A DNA stretch of 64,000 nucleotides, taken from assembly GCA_021300475.1 (NCBI GenBank), contig JAJTDO010000002.1, forward strand, positions 36,358-100,357, read 5' to 3'. Of the stretch, positions 48,488 to 57,643 are shown in pieces. The translations under genes and the position numbers were made by a program. Under the pieces are notes generated by a model. The model had not been told where the DNA came from, made no database searches, and saw nothing but the letters and a program-made list of their open reading frames with translations. Numbering within the stretch: position 1 is the first letter of the stretch; each line of letters starts with the position of its first letter. This DNA comes from Burkholderiales bacterium (GTDB taxonomy: Bacteria > Pseudomonadota > Gammaproteobacteria > Burkholderiales > Burkholderiaceae_B).

Positions 48488-49204
48488 GTGGACATTTCCC
48501 TGTTAGCAACCAGTGCATTCTGGATTTCGGTTGGGCAGATCATACTGATCGACATTCTTTTGGGTGGCGACAACGCCGTCGTGATTGCCTTGGCCTGCAG
48601 AAAGTTGCCTGCTGAGCAACGCAAAAAAGGCATTTTCTGGGGCGTGATGGGCGCCATCGTGTTGCGCATCATTCTTATTTTCTTTGCCTTGCAACTGCTG
48701 ACCTTGCCATTTTTGAAAGTGGCCGGTGGTCTGATGCTTTTCTGGATTGGTGCACAACTGATGCAAGGTGGCGATGACGACCATGAGGTTGACGGCGCCA
48801 CCTCATTGTTTGGCGCCATTAAGACCATTATTGTGGCCGACGCCGTCATGAGCGTGGACAACGTAATTGCGGTGGCCGGCGCTGCCCGTGGTGACATTGT
48901 GTTGGTCGCTTTCGGTATTTTGGTAAGCATTCCCATTATTGTATGGGGCAGCCAGTTGGTGCTTAAGCTCATGGACCGTTACCCGTCCGTCATAACAATT
49001 GGGGCCGCCTTGCTGGGCTGGATCGGTGGCGAAATGATCATTGGCGATCAAGTCATGAAGAGTGTCATTCCCGAGGTTTCTGCCACCCTGAAATACAGTT
49101 GCGCTGTGGCTGGCGCTTTGGTGGTGGTGGGATTGGGTACCTTGCTGTCAAAGCGTGCCGCAGACCGAAACGGCAAAGACGATTCAGGGTCTGCGTCCGC
49201 ATAG
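48488..49204 (+). CDS. TerC family integral membrane protein
   Basis: A 238-residue, seven-helix protein with the two TerC signatures LIDILLGGDNAVVIALA and IVADAVMSVDNVIAVAGA, whose Asp residues lie in the membrane. TerC-family members are linked to metal (Mn) efflux or metal loading of exported proteins. The start is GTG 48488 after AAAGGA. The leader contains two mutually exclusive hairpins; I looked for the yybP-ykoY riboswitch core and did not find it. Confidence 0.9.
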   Translation: MDISLLATSAFWISVGQIILIDILLGGDNAVVIALACRKLPAEQRKKGIFWGVMGAIVLRIILIFFALQLLTLPFLKVAGGLMLFWIGAQLMQGGDDDHEVDGATSLFGAIKTIIVADAVMSVDNVIAVAGAARGDIVLVAFGILVSIPIIVWGSQLVLKLMDRYPSVITIGAALLGWIGGEMIIGDQVMKSVIPEVSATLKYSCAVAGALVVVGLGTLLSKRAADRNGKDDSGSASA

Positions 49205-49239
49205 CGATGCTTTTGAAGGGAGCCACGCTCCCCTCAGAC

Positions 49240-50301
49240 TTATTTGCTTTCCTGCACCAAGCGCGCATTCATCGGTTGAGTGGGGCGCGCATTCAGAGGG
49301 AATAAACGCTTGAACGTGTTTAATTGCGAAAGGCTCAGGCTGGTCGGATGTTTCATGACCATCCACAAGACGCCTTCGCTGCAAGGCGGTGTGGTCAGTG
49401 AACCTGCAAACGTGTAGTAGCCAGTATTTTTAGGCAACAATTCCGCCACGTTCATTGCGCTGGCTTCCAAGGGGTAGCTCTCACCTTCTTTCATTGGCAT
49501 GCGCGCCCAGATTTTTGACAGCACGGGGTTCTCTTCTCCGGTATCTATCAACACACCCACCACCGCCAGTTTTCCGTCCGCGCTCTTGTGCACCATGTGT
49601 GCAACCATCGCAAAGCCTTTGTAGTTAATCATTTCTTCGGCCGGGTGATGGAAGTGAAATTGCACCAGTTTGAAAACCTTGCCTTTGACCGTCAGCATGT
49701 GGTTACCACTAAGATCGACTTGTATGGTGTGGCCGTTGTGGGTAATTTTACCCAACAGCGGGCCGTAGTCGAAGGAGAGCGGTTCAAGGTCGGCCGTGAC
49801 AGTGTCGCCCGGTTGAATATGAATCGGGGACTGAGCCTTGCCGTTGTCACAGGTGTTGAATTCCGGCTTCATTTTTCCCCAGGCGTAAGGCCCGGTTTCA
49901 CCTTCATAAGACCAATGCGCTTCATGTGCAGTGTTTGCTTTGCCTTTGGCTACAGCGGGTGCGAGCCCAAGCGCCGCAGGTGCCTGTTGTTCTGACCCTG
50001 CCGTTTTGTTTTTTCTGCCACCGCTGCCGCTACTAGCGCTGGAAGAGGAGCTGTCGCTACCGGCCGCGTTGTTTTTCACTTTCACAGTCATTAATTCAGG
50101 AATGCCGCTTTGCAGAATGTTCTTCAGGCGATCAAGTGCATAAGGGTCGTCCTCCAAACGCTTACCAGTGGTTTTTGTTTCTGCTGTTTTGGCTTCTGCG
50201 GCCTCTGCCTGCGCAGGCGCTGAAAATGCGATGGGAAGTGAAATGCTCAGGAGGCCCGCCAGAAAAGCAGGCAGGTATCGAGAATTTGAAATCGGGTTCA
50301 C
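49240..50301 (-). CDS. alpha-class carbonic anhydrase, exported
   Basis: A 353-residue protein. A signal peptide (PAFLAGLLSISLPIAFSAPAQA) is followed by a 100-residue linker that is Ala/Lys-rich and then Ser/Gly-rich, and an alpha-CA domain from WSYEGETGP. The zinc ligands are in FKLVQFHFHHPAEE and VAHMVH; QSPIHI, the FAGSLTTPPCSEGVLW region and the end are canonical. It interconverts CO2 and bicarbonate in the periplasm. The linker is longer than in typical bacterial alpha-CAs. Confidence 0.93.
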   Translation of the reverse strand: MNPISNSRYLPAFLAGLLSISLPIAFSAPAQAEAAEAKTAETKTTGKRLEDDPYALDRLKNILQSGIPELMTVKVKNNAAGSDSSSSSASSGSGGRKNKTAGSEQQAPAALGLAPAVAKGKANTAHEAHWSYEGETGPYAWGKMKPEFNTCDNGKAQSPIHIQPGDTVTADLEPLSFDYGPLLGKITHNGHTIQVDLSGNHMLTVKGKVFKLVQFHFHHPAEEMINYKGFAMVAHMVHKSADGKLAVVGVLIDTGEENPVLSKIWARMPMKEGESYPLEASAMNVAELLPKNTGYYTFAGSLTTPPCSEGVLWMVMKHPTSLSLSQLNTFKRLFPLNARPTQPMNARLVQESK

Positions 50302-50440
50302 GTTAGATCCTAAGGTTGATTGCGAATGGACACACCTTGAGGTTAACGGCAGGAGGGGGTAAAAGGATTTCGATTCTTTGCCTTTTTTACCCGTCCCCTG
50401 CTTGTTTCTGACAATAATTTACGATGCGCTGTCGGGCTTT

Positions 50441-51973
50441 TTAAGCGGTGGCGACTGGAATCTTTCCGATTTTTGCCTGCCACTCTTTCGGGCCCGTGTT
50501 GTGAACGGAAACTCCGGTGCTGTCCACGGCGACGGTTACGGGCATGTCTTGAACGTCGAACTCGTAAATGGCTTCCATGCCCAAGTCTTCAAAACCGACC
50601 ACCTTAGCGCCCTTGATGGCTTTGGCCACTAGATAGGCGGCACCACCCACGGCCATGAGGTAGGCGGATTTGTTGTCGCGAATGGCTTCAATGGCGACCG
50701 GGCCGCGTTCGGCTTTGCCCACCATGGCGATCAGGCCGGTTTTCTCCAGCATCATGCGGGTGAATTTGTCCATGCGTGTGGCGGTGGTGGGGCCGGCGGG
50801 GCCGACCACTTCGTCGCGGATGGGGTCTACGGGGCCCACGTAGTAAATCACCTTGTTGGTGAAATCCACAGGTAACTTTTCCCCTTTGGCCAACATATCG
50901 GCAATGCGCTTGTGCGCTGCATCTCGGCCTGTCAGCATTTTTCCGTTCAGCAGCAGTGTCTGGCCGGGTTTCCAACTGGCCACTTGTTCTGGTGTGAGGG
51001 TGTTCAAATCAACACGGGTGGATTTTTCCAGGTCTGCTTTCCATTCGATTTTTGGCCAGCTGTCGAGTGAAGGCACTTCCAGTTCGGCGGGGCCGCTGCC
51101 ATCAAGCTCGAAGTGAACGTGGCGAGTGGCAGCGCAGTTTGGAATCATCGCCACAGGCAATGATGCAGCGTGGGTCGGGTAGTCGAGAATTTTTACATCA
51201 AGTACGGTGGTCAGGCCACCGAGACCTTGAGCGCCTATGCCCAGCGCATTGACCTTCTCCATGAGTTCCAGACGCAATTCTTCGACCCGGCTGAGTGTTT
51301 CGCCACGGTCTTTCTTTGCACGTACTTCATGAATGTCGATGGGGGCCATCAAGGATTCCTTGGCCAACAGCATGGCTTTTTCAGGTGTGCCGCCCACGCC
51401 TATGCCCAACATGCCAGGAGGGCACCAGCCAGCGCCCATGGTGGGAACTGTTTTCAACACCCAATCAACAATGGAATCCGAGGGGTTGAGCATGACCATC
51501 TTGCTCTTGTTTTCTGAACCACCGCCCTTGGCGGCGCAAGTGACTTCAACGTGGTCGCCAGCGACGATTTCGTAGTGAATGACGGCAGGTGTGTTGTCTT
51601 TGCTGTTGGCACGGCTGCCAACAGGGTCGCGAAGCACGGAGGCGCGCAGTTTGTTGTCCGGATTCATGTAGGCGCGTCTTACACCCTCATTGACCATGTC
51701 TGTGACGCTCATGGTGCTGTCCCACTGCACATTCATGCCCACTTTCAGAAACACCACGCAGATGCCGGTGTCCTGGCAAATGGGGCGGTGGCCTTCTGCG
51801 CACATTCTGCTGTTGGTCAGAATTTGGGCGATGGCATCTTTGGCTGCAGGGCTTTGTTCGGTTTCATAGGCTTTGCCCAAGGCTTGAATGAAGTCTTGGG
51901 GATGGTAGTAGGAAATATATTGAAACGCGTTGGCAATGGAGTTGATGAAGTCGTCTTGCTTGATCACTGTCAT
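50441..51973 (-). CDS. fumarate hydratase, class I (4Fe-4S)
   Basis: A 510-residue single-chain class I fumarase. The iron-sulfur cysteines lie in RPICQDTG, GAGWCPPGMLG and MIPNCAATRH. The second (beta) domain contains YYVGPVDP and GPAGPTTATRMDKF. It interconverts fumarate and malate in the TCA cycle and is oxygen-sensitive. It is monocistronic or leads the YqhA-like gene region; both lie on the minus strand, with the YqhA gene 52 bp upstream. Confidence 0.94.
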   Translation of the reverse strand: MTVIKQDDFINSIANAFQYISYYHPQDFIQALGKAYETEQSPAAKDAIAQILTNSRMCAEGHRPICQDTGICVVFLKVGMNVQWDSTMSVTDMVNEGVRRAYMNPDNKLRASVLRDPVGSRANSKDNTPAVIHYEIVAGDHVEVTCAAKGGGSENKSKMVMLNPSDSIVDWVLKTVPTMGAGWCPPGMLGIGVGGTPEKAMLLAKESLMAPIDIHEVRAKKDRGETLSRVEELRLELMEKVNALGIGAQGLGGLTTVLDVKILDYPTHAASLPVAMIPNCAATRHVHFELDGSGPAELEVPSLDSWPKIEWKADLEKSTRVDLNTLTPEQVASWKPGQTLLLNGKMLTGRDAAHKRIADMLAKGEKLPVDFTNKVIYYVGPVDPIRDEVVGPAGPTTATRMDKFTRMMLEKTGLIAMVGKAERGPVAIEAIRDNKSAYLMAVGGAAYLVAKAIKGAKVVGFEDLGMEAIYEFDVQDMPVTVAVDSTGVSVHNTGPKEWQAKIGKIPVATA

Positions 51974-52025
51974 GGTGAGGGTTCCTGATGGAGGTGAGTT
52001 TTTAGTTGTTGTCGCTGTTGTTTGT

Positions 52026-52553
52026 TCAATGTGGTTTGTCGTGATGCTGCATCAGTTTGTCCGTGGCGGCAATGGCCAAGGCAGACAGCAGGAACACAAT
52101 GTGAATTACCGTTTGCGCAATCAGTGTTTTTTCATCGTACTGCGATGCATTGATAAAGCTTTTCAGCAGGTGGATGGACGAAATACCGATGATGGCCGTG
52201 CTGAGTTTAACTTTCAGCACCGAGGCATTGACGTGGTCCAGCCACTCAGGTTGGTCCGGATGGCTTTCCAGACCCATGCGGCTGACAAAGGTTTCGTAGC
52301 CACCCACAATCACCATGATCAGCAAATTCGAGATCATGACGACATCAATAAGACCGAGAACCATGAGCATGATGCCGGTTTCATCCAGTTGATGGGCTGC
52401 GGTTCTTGCCACCAAGTGCACCAGTTCAACTAAAAAATGGTAGGCGTAAACGCCTTGGGCAACGATCAAGCCCAAGTAGAGCGGTAATTGCAGCCAGCGG
52501 CTCATGAAGATGATGGCGGGCAGTGTTTTCAGTTTCGGGGGCGTTTGTGTCAT
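52026..52553 (-). CDS. YqhA/UPF0114 family membrane protein
   Basis: A 175-residue protein with four predicted membrane helices and the UPF0114 pattern: [45 protein letters not shown] and [21 protein letters not shown]. The function is unknown, although the family is widely conserved. It lies upstream of the fumarase gene on the same strand and divergent from acs. Confidence 0.87.
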   Translation of the reverse strand: MTQTPPKLKTLPAIIFMSRWLQLPLYLGLIVAQGVYAYHFLVELVHLVARTAAHQLDETGIMLMVLGLIDVVMISNLLIMVIVGGYETFVSRMGLESHPDQPEWLDHVNASVLKVKLSTAIIGISSIHLLKSFINASQYDEKTLIAQTVIHIVFLLSALAIAATDKLMQHHDKPH

Positions 52554-52765
52554 TTAGGAGCAACCGTTCAATGATGAGATATGTGGGCTAATTTTAACCC
52601 TTTATTTTTACTTGGCGCAGTTTTGGATGTTTCGTGCTGCAGTGCGATTTAAGCGTAAGGATGTCGTAAGAGCGCGCAATTACATTCTGTTGCAAACAAA
52701 CATGGTCTGGAACTTGCTCAAAAAGTTCTGTCGCAAAATAACTCATAAAACCTCAGGAGAATCGG

Positions 52766-54751
52766 ATGTCATCACCCATCGAATCAGTCATGCACGAAAC
52801 GCGTTCTTTCGAACCCGCTGCAGATTTCAAAGCCAACGCAGCCGTCAGTGGCATGGAAGGCTACAACGCATTGTGTGCAGAAGCTGAACGCGACTATGAA
52901 GGTTTCTGGGGCCGTTTGGCCAAGGAAAACCTGTCTTGGTCCAAGCCATTCAACACGGTTCTCGATGAAAGCAATGCGCCGTTTTACAAATGGTTTGAAG
53001 ACGGCGAGCTCAACGCTTCTTACAACTGCCTGGACCGAAACGTGGAAAACGGCAATGGCGACAAGGTGGCGATCCGCTTTGAGGCCGATGGTGGTGAAGT
53101 CAGTCTGGTGACCTACAAAGACCTGTTGGCACGTGTCAGCAAACTGGCCAACGGCTTGAAAAGCCTTGGCATTAAAAAGGGCGACCGGGTTGTGATTTAC
53201 ATGCCCATGTCAGTGGAAGGCGTTGCCGCCATGCAGGCCTGCGCCCGCATCGGCGCAACCCATTCTGTTGTGTTCGGTGGCTTTTCTGCAAAATCGCTGC
53301 AAGAGCGTATGGTGGACATTGGCGCCGTGGCGCTGATCACTGCCGATGAGCAGGTGCGTGGCGGCAAGCATTTGGCCCTGAAAACAATTGCTGACGAAGC
53401 GCTGGCACTTGGTGGCTGCGAAGCCGTTAAAAGTGTGGTGGTTTACAAGCGCACCGGCGGCAACGTGGCCATGACGGCTGGCCGCGATGTTTACATGCAT
53501 GAGTTGTCAGCCAGCCAGTCTGATGTCTGCGCCCCTGAAATGGTGGGCGGTGAGCATCCTTTGTTTGTACTGTACACCTCTGGTTCCACAGGCAAACCCA
53601 AGGGTGTTCAGCACTCAACGGCTGGTTATTTGCTGTGGACCATGCTGACCATGAAATGGACCTTCGACATCAAGCCCAATGACGTTTTTTGGTGTACGGC
53701 TGACATTGGCTGGGTGACCGGGCACTCCTACATAACCTACGGCCCGTTGGCGGTGGGTGCTACACAGGTGGTGTTCGAGGGCATTCCTACGTACCCCAAT
53801 GCAGGTCGCTTCTGGGACATGATTGCCAAACACAAGGTCAGCATTTTTTACACAGCGCCGACAGCCATCCGTTCCTTGATTAAGGCTGCTGATTCCGACG
53901 ATGCCGTGCATCCAAAGTCTTATGACCTTTCGAGCTTGCGTCTTTTGGGTTCAGTGGGTGAGCCAATCAACCCCGAGGCCTGGATGTGGTATTACAACAA
54001 TGTGGGTGGCGCTCGCTGCCCGATTGTGGACACCTTCTGGCAAACCGAAACCGGTGGCCACATGATTTCCCCGCTGCCAGGCGCAACCCCCTTGGTGCCC
54101 GGTTCTTGCACCTTGCCGTTGCCCGGCATCATGGCCGCCATTGTTGATGAAACAGGTGGCGACTTGCCGAACGGGCAGGGCGGTATTCTGGTCGTGAAAC
54201 GCCCTTGGCCTTCCATGATTCGCACCATCTGGAACGATCCGGAGCGTTTCAAGAAAAGTTATTTCCCTGAAGAACTTGGTGGCCGTCTGTATCTGGCCGG
54301 TGATGGTTCCATCCGCGACAAGGAAACGGGCTATTTCACCATCATGGGCCGCATTGACGACGTGTTGAACGTGTCTGGGCACCGCATGGGCACCATGGAA
54401 ATCGAGTCTGCGCTGGTCGCCAATCCACTGGTGGCAGAAGCCGCTGTGGTGGGGCGCCCCGACGACCTGACCGGTGAAGCCATTGTGGCATTTGTGGTGT
54501 TGAAGCAGGCACGCCCCACGGGCGAGGAGAGCAAAAAACTGGCGAATGAGTTGCGCAATTGGGTGGGCAAGGAAATTGGCCCGATTGCCAAGCCCAAAGA
54601 CATTCGTTTTGGTGACAACTTGCCAAAAACGCGGTCTGGAAAAATAATGCGCCGTTTGTTGCGTTCGATTGCAAAAGGTGAGGCGATCACGCAAGATACC
54701 TCAACCTTGGAAAATCCAGCCATTCTGGAGCAGTTGTCCGGCAACAACTAA
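52766..54751 (+). CDS. acs: acetyl-CoA synthetase (AMP-forming)
   Basis: A 661-residue Acs with ATP motif [40 protein letters not shown] and the C-terminal [11 protein letters not shown], whose Lys is the usual acetylation-control site. It makes acetyl-CoA from acetate in two steps. The ribosome-binding site is CAGGAG. A sodium/solute symporter gene follows after a terminator, the acs-actP-like arrangement for acetate scavenging. Confidence 0.96.
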   Translation: MSSPIESVMHETRSFEPAADFKANAAVSGMEGYNALCAEAERDYEGFWGRLAKENLSWSKPFNTVLDESNAPFYKWFEDGELNASYNCLDRNVENGNGDKVAIRFEADGGEVSLVTYKDLLARVSKLANGLKSLGIKKGDRVVIYMPMSVEGVAAMQACARIGATHSVVFGGFSAKSLQERMVDIGAVALITADEQVRGGKHLALKTIADEALALGGCEAVKSVVVYKRTGGNVAMTAGRDVYMHELSASQSDVCAPEMVGGEHPLFVLYTSGSTGKPKGVQHSTAGYLLWTMLTMKWTFDIKPNDVFWCTADIGWVTGHSYITYGPLAVGATQVVFEGIPTYPNAGRFWDMIAKHKVSIFYTAPTAIRSLIKAADSDDAVHPKSYDLSSLRLLGSVGEPINPEAWMWYYNNVGGARCPIVDTFWQTETGGHMISPLPGATPLVPGSCTLPLPGIMAAIVDETGGDLPNGQGGILVVKRPWPSMIRTIWNDPERFKKSYFPEELGGRLYLAGDGSIRDKETGYFTIMGRIDDVLNVSGHRMGTMEIESALVANPLVAEAAVVGRPDDLTGEAIVAFVVLKQARPTGEESKKLANELRNWVGKEIGPIAKPKDIRFGDNLPKTRSGKIMRRLLRSIAKGEAITQDTSTLENPAILEQLSGNN

Positions 54752-54797
54752 TGCCTTCAACCACATGAGAATGCCGTCTGCACGGCTTCTCTAAAAT

Positions 54798-54835
54798 AAA
54801 GCCAAGGCCACTGTGGTGTGCCTTGGCTTTTTTTT
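54798..54835 (+). terminator. terminator between acs and the symporter gene
   Basis: The stem AAAGCCAAGGC / GCCTTGGCTTT is followed by a T-run ending only 8 bp before the symporter ATG. It overlaps the place where its ribosome-binding site should be. Confidence 0.85.
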
Positions 54836-54842
54836 CGGACCT

Positions 54843-56885
54843 ATGAATAAAAAAAATCAGTTTTTGCGTCAGTTGGCTCGCTTCTACCTGCTAATTACCT
54901 TGATATTTGGCATTGCCGTGCTTGTGGTGGGTACACTTGAAGAAGCCGGTGCTCCGAACTCGTCGCTGGTTTACGGCTTTATTGCATTCACCATTGTTTT
55001 GTATGCGGTGATCGGACTGATGAGCCGCACCACAGACATTGATGCCTATTATGTGGCTAACCGGGAAGTGCCGGCCTTGTTCAACGGCATGGCCACTGCA
55101 GCAGACTGGATGAGCGCAGCCAGCTTTTTGGGCTTGTCCGGCACCATTTATTTGATGGGTTTCGATGGTTTGGCCTACATATTGGGTTGGACGGGCGGCT
55201 TTGTGTTGGTGGGGTTGTTGGTGGCGCCTTACTTGCGCAAGTTGGGGCAGTTCACTGTGGCTGAATACATCGGTCAGCGCTTTGGCGGGCCTCAGGGCAA
55301 ACATTCACCCAGACTGATTGCAGTGTTGGCCACTGTAATTTGTTCTTTCGTTTATTTGGTTGCGCAAATTTACGGCGTGGGTTTGATCACCAGTCGGTTC
55401 ACGGGCGTGGAATTCGGCATCGGCGTTTTTTTCGGGCTGGCGGGTGTTTTATTGTGCTCTTTCCTCGGCGGCATGCGCGCAGTGACCTGGACTCAGGTGG
55501 CCCAGTGCATCATTATGCTGGTCGCTTTCATCTTGCCGATTTCGCTGCTGTCATCCAACTTAACGGGTAACCCGGTTCATATTTTTACCTACCACCAATT
55601 GCTGGAAAAAATTGACGTTCTGGAAGTCAAGATTGCCTCGGACCCGGCAGAGCTTGAGGTACGGGCAATGCACCGCGAGCGGGCCGTGCAACTTAGAGGT
55701 CTGATTGAGGCTTTGCCCGATTCCTGGTCCGATGGTTTGGAGCAGCGCAAACTTGAACTTGAGTTGGTGAGACGTTCAGGAGGTTCGTTTGCAGACATCA
55801 AACGGGCAGAAAAAAAACTGCGTTCCTTTCCGCAGACCGCCGATGCAGCCAGATTGGCTTGGGGGGCAGAGATGCTTCAGTTCGAAACGAAAATGAACCC
55901 CCAGGCCTCCCATATTCACGCCTACGATTCTCCAACCACGGAGCAGGTGAATCAAAAACGGATCAATTTCCTGGCCTTGGTATTTTCCTTGATGGCTGGA
56001 ACCGCCGCCTTGCCGCACCTGCTTTCCAGATTTCTGACGACCACCAGTGTGGCGGGCGCCCGAAATTCAGTGGTGTGGGCTTTGTTTTTTATTGCCCTTG
56101 TCTACACCAGTGCCCCAGCCTTGGCGACGTTTGTAAAGTACATGATTTTCAATGACTTGGTGGGCAGTTCATTTGCCAGTTTGCCGGAGTGGGTGGGCAG
56201 CTGGAAAAAAGTGGACAAAACCCTGTTTGACCTGATCGACATCAACCACGATGGCATCGTTCAACTTGCGGAAATTTCCATCGGTCCTGATGTTATTACC
56301 TTGGCGGCCCCTGAAATTGCCGGTTTGCCCTATTTTGTCTCCGGGTTGGTGGCCACCGGTGGACTGGCCGCTGCCTTGTCTACCGCCGATGGCTTATTGC
56401 TCACCATTGCAAATTCGATTTCGCATGATATTTATTACCGCATGCTTGATGTGCAGGCCACGACACAAAAGCGAGTCACCATTTCAAAAATTATTTTGTT
56501 GATTCTCGCGATGGGGGCTGCATGGCTGGCGGCGACAAAGCCCGGTAACATTCTCTTCTTGGTGGGAGCGGCATTTTCTATTGCCGCGTCGTCGCTTTTT
56601 CCTGTGCTCATTGCTGCGACCTTCTGGCGCAGAGCCAACTGGCAGGGCGCTGTGGCTGGCATGTTAGTGGGTTTGTTGGTCAGTATTATTTACATGTTGG
56701 GTTGCTGGGCACCGCTGATGTTGGCGCTGAATTTAAGTCCTTGGCGCTTGTTTGGCATTGAGCCGGTTTCAGCCGCCGTATTCGGTGTTCCTGCTGGCAC
56801 TTTTGCACTGATGTTGGTCTCTTTTTGGACGCCGCCTTCCAAATCAGAAGAATTGGCAATTTTACGAGCAGCGCGTGCACCCTGA
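54843..56885 (+). CDS. sodium:solute (acetate-type) symporter with EF-hand loop
   Basis: A 680-residue SSS-family transporter. The core has the ADWMSAASFLGLSGTIYLMG signature and about 13 helices, close to the VC_2705/ActP group. It is longer than ActP (about 550) because of a 120-residue hydrophilic, coiled-coil-like insertion (residues ~249-372). A DINHDGIVQLAE segment at residues 466-477 matches a canonical 12-residue EF-hand loop. It probably imports acetate or another small carboxylate with Na+, given acs upstream. ATG 54843 gives a clean N-terminus but no ribosome-binding site is evident. Its end is 35 bp from tRNA-Ser. Confidence 0.9.
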   Translation: MNKKNQFLRQLARFYLLITLIFGIAVLVVGTLEEAGAPNSSLVYGFIAFTIVLYAVIGLMSRTTDIDAYYVANREVPALFNGMATAADWMSAASFLGLSGTIYLMGFDGLAYILGWTGGFVLVGLLVAPYLRKLGQFTVAEYIGQRFGGPQGKHSPRLIAVLATVICSFVYLVAQIYGVGLITSRFTGVEFGIGVFFGLAGVLLCSFLGGMRAVTWTQVAQCIIMLVAFILPISLLSSNLTGNPVHIFTYHQLLEKIDVLEVKIASDPAELEVRAMHRERAVQLRGLIEALPDSWSDGLEQRKLELELVRRSGGSFADIKRAEKKLRSFPQTADAARLAWGAEMLQFETKMNPQASHIHAYDSPTTEQVNQKRINFLALVFSLMAGTAALPHLLSRFLTTTSVAGARNSVVWALFFIALVYTSAPALATFVKYMIFNDLVGSSFASLPEWVGSWKKVDKTLFDLIDINHDGIVQLAEISIGPDVITLAAPEIAGLPYFVSGLVATGGLAAALSTADGLLLTIANSISHDIYYRMLDVQATTQKRVTISKIILLILAMGAAWLAATKPGNILFLVGAAFSIAASSLFPVLIAATFWRRANWQGAVAGMLVGLLVSIIYMLGCWAPLMLALNLSPWRLFGIEPVSAAVFGVPAGTFALMLVSFWTPPSKSEELAILRAARAP

Positions 56886-56920
56886 ACCCCGACTTTTTGA
56901 TATACTTCGCGGCTTGCTTC

Positions 56921-57011
56921 GGAGAGGTGGATGAGCGGCTTAAGTCGCACGCCTGGAAAGCGTGTATGGGTTAATAGCCCATCGGGGGTTCGAATCCCCC
57001 CCTCTCCGCCA
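56921..57011 (+). tRNA. tRNA-Ser (GGA)
   Basis: A complete 91-nt type II tRNA including encoded CCA. The acceptor is GGAGAGG / CCTCTCC, the anticodon stem CACGC / GCGTG has loop CTGGAAA (anticodon GGA, reads UCC/UCU), the long variable arm is ATGGG / CCCAT, and the T arm is GGGGG-TTCGAAT-CCCCC. A TATACT -10 box lies at 56901-56906. Its 3' 19 nt begin the repeat described below. Confidence 0.97.
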
Positions 57012-57107
57012 GATCTAAAACCCAGCCAGTGGCTGGGTTTTTTCACATCTGGCGTGGGGGAGATGAGAACCCCCGATGACCCTTGGGGTTCGGTGAAGGT
57101 TCGCCTC
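56993..57107 (+). repeat. 115-bp direct repeat, copy 1 (overlaps tRNA-Ser 3' end)
   Basis: This copy contains the last 19 nt of tRNA-Ser, a terminator and further hairpins. It matches 57183-57297 at 111 of 115 positions, with a period of 190 bp. Outer arms GCCAGAT / ATCTGGC enclose the terminator stem. GGGGG / CCCCC and GAACCCC / GGGGTTC hairpins follow. Copy 2 lacks the rest of the tRNA. Confidence 0.93.
57017..57041 (+). terminator. terminator of tRNA-Ser
   Basis: ACCCAGCC-AGT-GGCTGGGT followed by T residues, 8 bp past the CCA end. Confidence 0.85.
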
Positions 57108-57182
57108 CAAGGCGAACCGCAACGACGCCACGGCAGTGGCGATCCGCAGCCTTCTAGGCAAGGACGAGGCCGCAGGCCGAGC

Positions 57183-57297
57183 AATCCCCCCCTCTCCGCC
57201 AGATCTAAACCCCAGCCAGTGGCTGGGGTTTTTCACATCTGGCGTGGGGGAGATGAGAACCCCCGATAATCCTTGGGGTTCGGTGAAGGTTCGCCTC
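57183..57297 (+). repeat. 115-bp direct repeat, copy 2
   Basis: The second copy begins with a tRNA-Ser 3'-end remnant (AATCCCCCCCTCTCCGCCA). Its four differences from copy 1 include a paired A-to-C / T-to-G change that keeps the terminator stem (CCCCAGCC / GGCTGGGG). The copy ends inside the stop codon of the PemK-like toxin gene. Confidence 0.93.
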
Positions 57298-57643
57298 ATT
57301 CAAACAAAATCGCCTCGATTCTGGCCAGCACCTCATCGACAATATACTGAGGCACCGTTTCTTTGAGGCGCACGTTGCGCGACCGCCAGTCCAGCGATTT
57401 CAACTGGTGGCAATGGATTGCCCCTGGCGTGTCCGTGCCAGAACCCATCAATGTGACCACAGTTCCGTATGTCCGAGCAGCGGCGGCGGCCCCTTGTGAA
57501 ATCGGACAAATCATCGCCAGTCCTTGCTGATTGAAGACCTTGCCACTCAGAACAAGGCCGAAATGCGGACCTTTCATCTCCCGACCCGACGAGGGGTCAA
57601 AATCAAGGTGAACAATGTCGCCTCGGTTCGGCATATACGCCAT
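57296..57643 (-). CDS. PemK/MazF-family toxin
   Basis: A 115-residue protein of the type II toxin family. PNRGDIVHLDFDPSSGREMKG is the conserved opening, MICPISQG and the VTLMGSGTDTPGAIHCHQLKSLDW core follow, and the ending helix is VDEVLARIEAILF. Such toxins are ribosome-independent mRNA endonucleases. The start shares one base with the antitoxin stop (TGATG). Its stop codon TGA is formed at the end of repeat copy 2. Confidence 0.92.
   Translation of the reverse strand: MAYMPNRGDIVHLDFDPSSGREMKGPHFGLVLSGKVFNQQGLAMICPISQGAAAAARTYGTVVTLMGSGTDTPGAIHCHQLKSLDWRSRNVRLKETVPQYIVDEVLARIEAILFE

Noticed and set aside
56931..57366. Open frames running through the tRNA-Ser repeats
   Set aside because: They arise from repeated structured RNA sequence, include tRNA bases, and show the same repeated residues because the DNA is duplicated.
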